Positions 29,572 through 30,444 of a stretch of DNA of 30,444 bases are shown piece by piece. Origin of the DNA: Chromatiales bacterium. Lineage in GTDB: Bacteria; Pseudomonadota; Gammaproteobacteria; UBA6429; Thiohalophilaceae. Numbering within the stretch: the first letter of the stretch is position 1; every line of letters starts with the position of its first letter. Both the position numbers and the translations under genes were made by a program. Location of the stretch: NCBI GenBank assembly GCA_027001895.1, contig JALTLP010000388.1, positions 1-30,444 on the forward strand. Direction: 5' to 3'. Below the pieces are notes generated by a model. The model worked only from the letters and a program-made list of their open reading frames with translations. It did not search any database and had not been told where the DNA came from.

Positions 29572-30444
29572 ATGGCAAGAAACAATAATAACGGGTTAAT
29601 TAACAACTGGTTTTTTTGTGAAACCGAAGCGGGTCAATATTCTGCTCCCGCCGAACTCAATGAATCCTGTTTATGGAACACAGCGTGTGTGCCGGGAACC
29701 GTTGCCCAAAGTATGCAAAATGAAAAACTTTGGGATAACAGCACAAGCGTTGATTTTGACAACAAAGACTGGTGGTATAAAACCGAATTTACCTTTAATC
29801 CCGAAACCGACACTAGCAGGCTTAACTTTACAGGTCTGGCAACGCTCTGCGAAGTATGGCTTAACAATAAGCATATTCTTTCAACTGATAATATGTTTAT
29901 AAATTACCAGCTTGATGTTGCAGATATACTGCAGGAAAACAATCAGCTCTGTTTACATTTCAGGTCGCTTAACCTCGAATTATCACAACGCCGCCCACGT
30001 CCACGCTGGAAAACAAAGCTGGTCGAACAACAACAATTACGCTGGATACGAACAACCTTACTCGGTCGCATACCCGGCTGGACACCCCCCATTGCATGCG
30101 TTGGCCCCTGGCAACCTGTTTTTATTGAGCAAAAAAATACGCCAGTTAATATAAACCTGATAACAGACCAACAGGGCTCTGTCGGAAAAATAAATTTTAA
30201 TTGTGAGTACTACTGCGATACAAACAAAATTGAAGCTAGCCTGTTGCTAAAATACGGCACAGAAGAACACCTGTCTGATTTAACTGTTACCCAAAAAGAT
30301 TCCACCTTTAAATTAAATGGCGAGTTGCAAATTGAAAAGATCAAATCCTGGTGGCCTCATACACATGGAACACCGACATTATATTCAGCAACATTAATAA
30401 TTACTGCAAACGGACAAGAAACCAGGCATAAACTCAATGATGTT
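29572..30444 (+). CDS. Glycoside hydrolase family 2, beta-mannosidase-like (5' part)
   Basis: The reading frame opens at ATG and stays open for 291 codons to the window edge, so the 3' part, including the catalytic barrel and its two Glu residues, is missing. The N-terminal sugar-binding jelly-roll domain (about residues 10-175) has WFFCETEAGQYSAP, ACVPGTVAQSM, NKDWWYKTEF and LNFTGLATLCEVWLNN. LGRIPGWTPPIACVGPWQPV matches the end of this domain in beta-mannosidases. An Ig-like domain follows to WWPHTHGTPTLYSATL. There is no signal peptide, so it should be cytoplasmic. An in-frame stop lies just upstream of the ATG, and the ribosome binding site is weak. It is 75 bases after DUF1839 on the same strand. 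Substrate unknown. Confidence 0.83.
   Translation, partial: MARNNNNGLINNWFFCETEAGQYSAPAELNESCLWNTACVPGTVAQSMQNEKLWDNSTSVDFDNKDWWYKTEFTFNPETDTSRLNFTGLATLCEVWLNNKHILSTDNMFINYQLDVADILQENNQLCLHFRSLNLELSQRRPRPRWKTKLVEQQQLRWIRTTLLGRIPGWTPPIACVGPWQPVFIEQKNTPVNINLITDQQGSVGKINFNCEYYCDTNKIEASLLLKYGTEEHLSDLTVTQKDSTFKLNGELQIEKIKSWWPHTHGTPTLYSATLIITANGQETRHKLNDV

Overview
The window reads as chromosomal DNA of a Gammaproteobacterium. The support is the rnhA / yafS-like methyltransferase / mltD neighbourhood, a three-activity CysG, CbpA with CbpM, and a YbeL-type zinc-ribbon protein. Base composition is moderate and A+T-leaning by eye. I cannot name genus or species. There are no rRNA or tRNA genes, CRISPR arrays or insertion sequences that I can recognise, and every gap between genes is under 300 bases.

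Layout. (1) 1-5.3 kb, housekeeping: a minus-strand cbpA-cbpM-zinc-ribbon operon, then rnhA and a YafS-like methyltransferase on minus, then mltD on plus. (2) 5.3-6.9 kb: a DUF445 membrane protein and a CvfB-like S1 RNA-binding protein. (3) 7.0-10.4 kb: a two-gene unit with its own promoter, encoding a RoxA-like di-heme cytochrome c and a cytochrome P450. (4) 10.5-13.4 kb, minus: an Atm1-type ABC exporter, a short S24/LexA-like protein without a DNA-binding domain, and a macro-domain protein. (5) 13.5-17.7 kb, plus: an RND efflux adaptor lipoprotein and permease without an outer-membrane partner. (6) 17.7-19.2 kb: cysG.

(7) 19.3-30.4 kb: a glycan locus built around a divergent regulatory gap at about 24.5-24.8 kb. 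The leftward arm carries an XrtA-type initiating sugar transferase, a NodU/CmcH-type carbamoyltransferase, an SxtJ-family membrane protein, a 50-residue DUF5989 protein and an O-antigen-ligase/polymerase-like protein. The rightward arm carries a TviB-like UDP-sugar dehydrogenase, then a carrier protein, an acyl-CoA-dehydrogenase-like flavoprotein, a class II aminoacyl-tRNA-synthetase-like amino acid:carrier-protein ligase, a DUF1839 protein and a family 2 glycosidase cut by the window end.

The rightward arm is the most interesting part. I infer a route in which an amino acid is activated by the synthetase-like ligase, held as a thioester on the carrier protein, possibly oxidised by the flavoprotein, and passed to an acceptor by DUF1839. 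DUF1839 shows a Cys/Asp/His layout that reminds me of the butirosin acyltransferase BtrH. The acceptor could be a sugar, in loose analogy to D-alanylation by Dlt proteins. The ligase activity is established for the family; the other steps and the link to the polysaccharide are inference. Also notable are the cytochrome c/P450 pair, a tandem 12-bp repeat and two dyads in the divergent gap, and an S24-like protein whose catalytic lysine is replaced by arginine.
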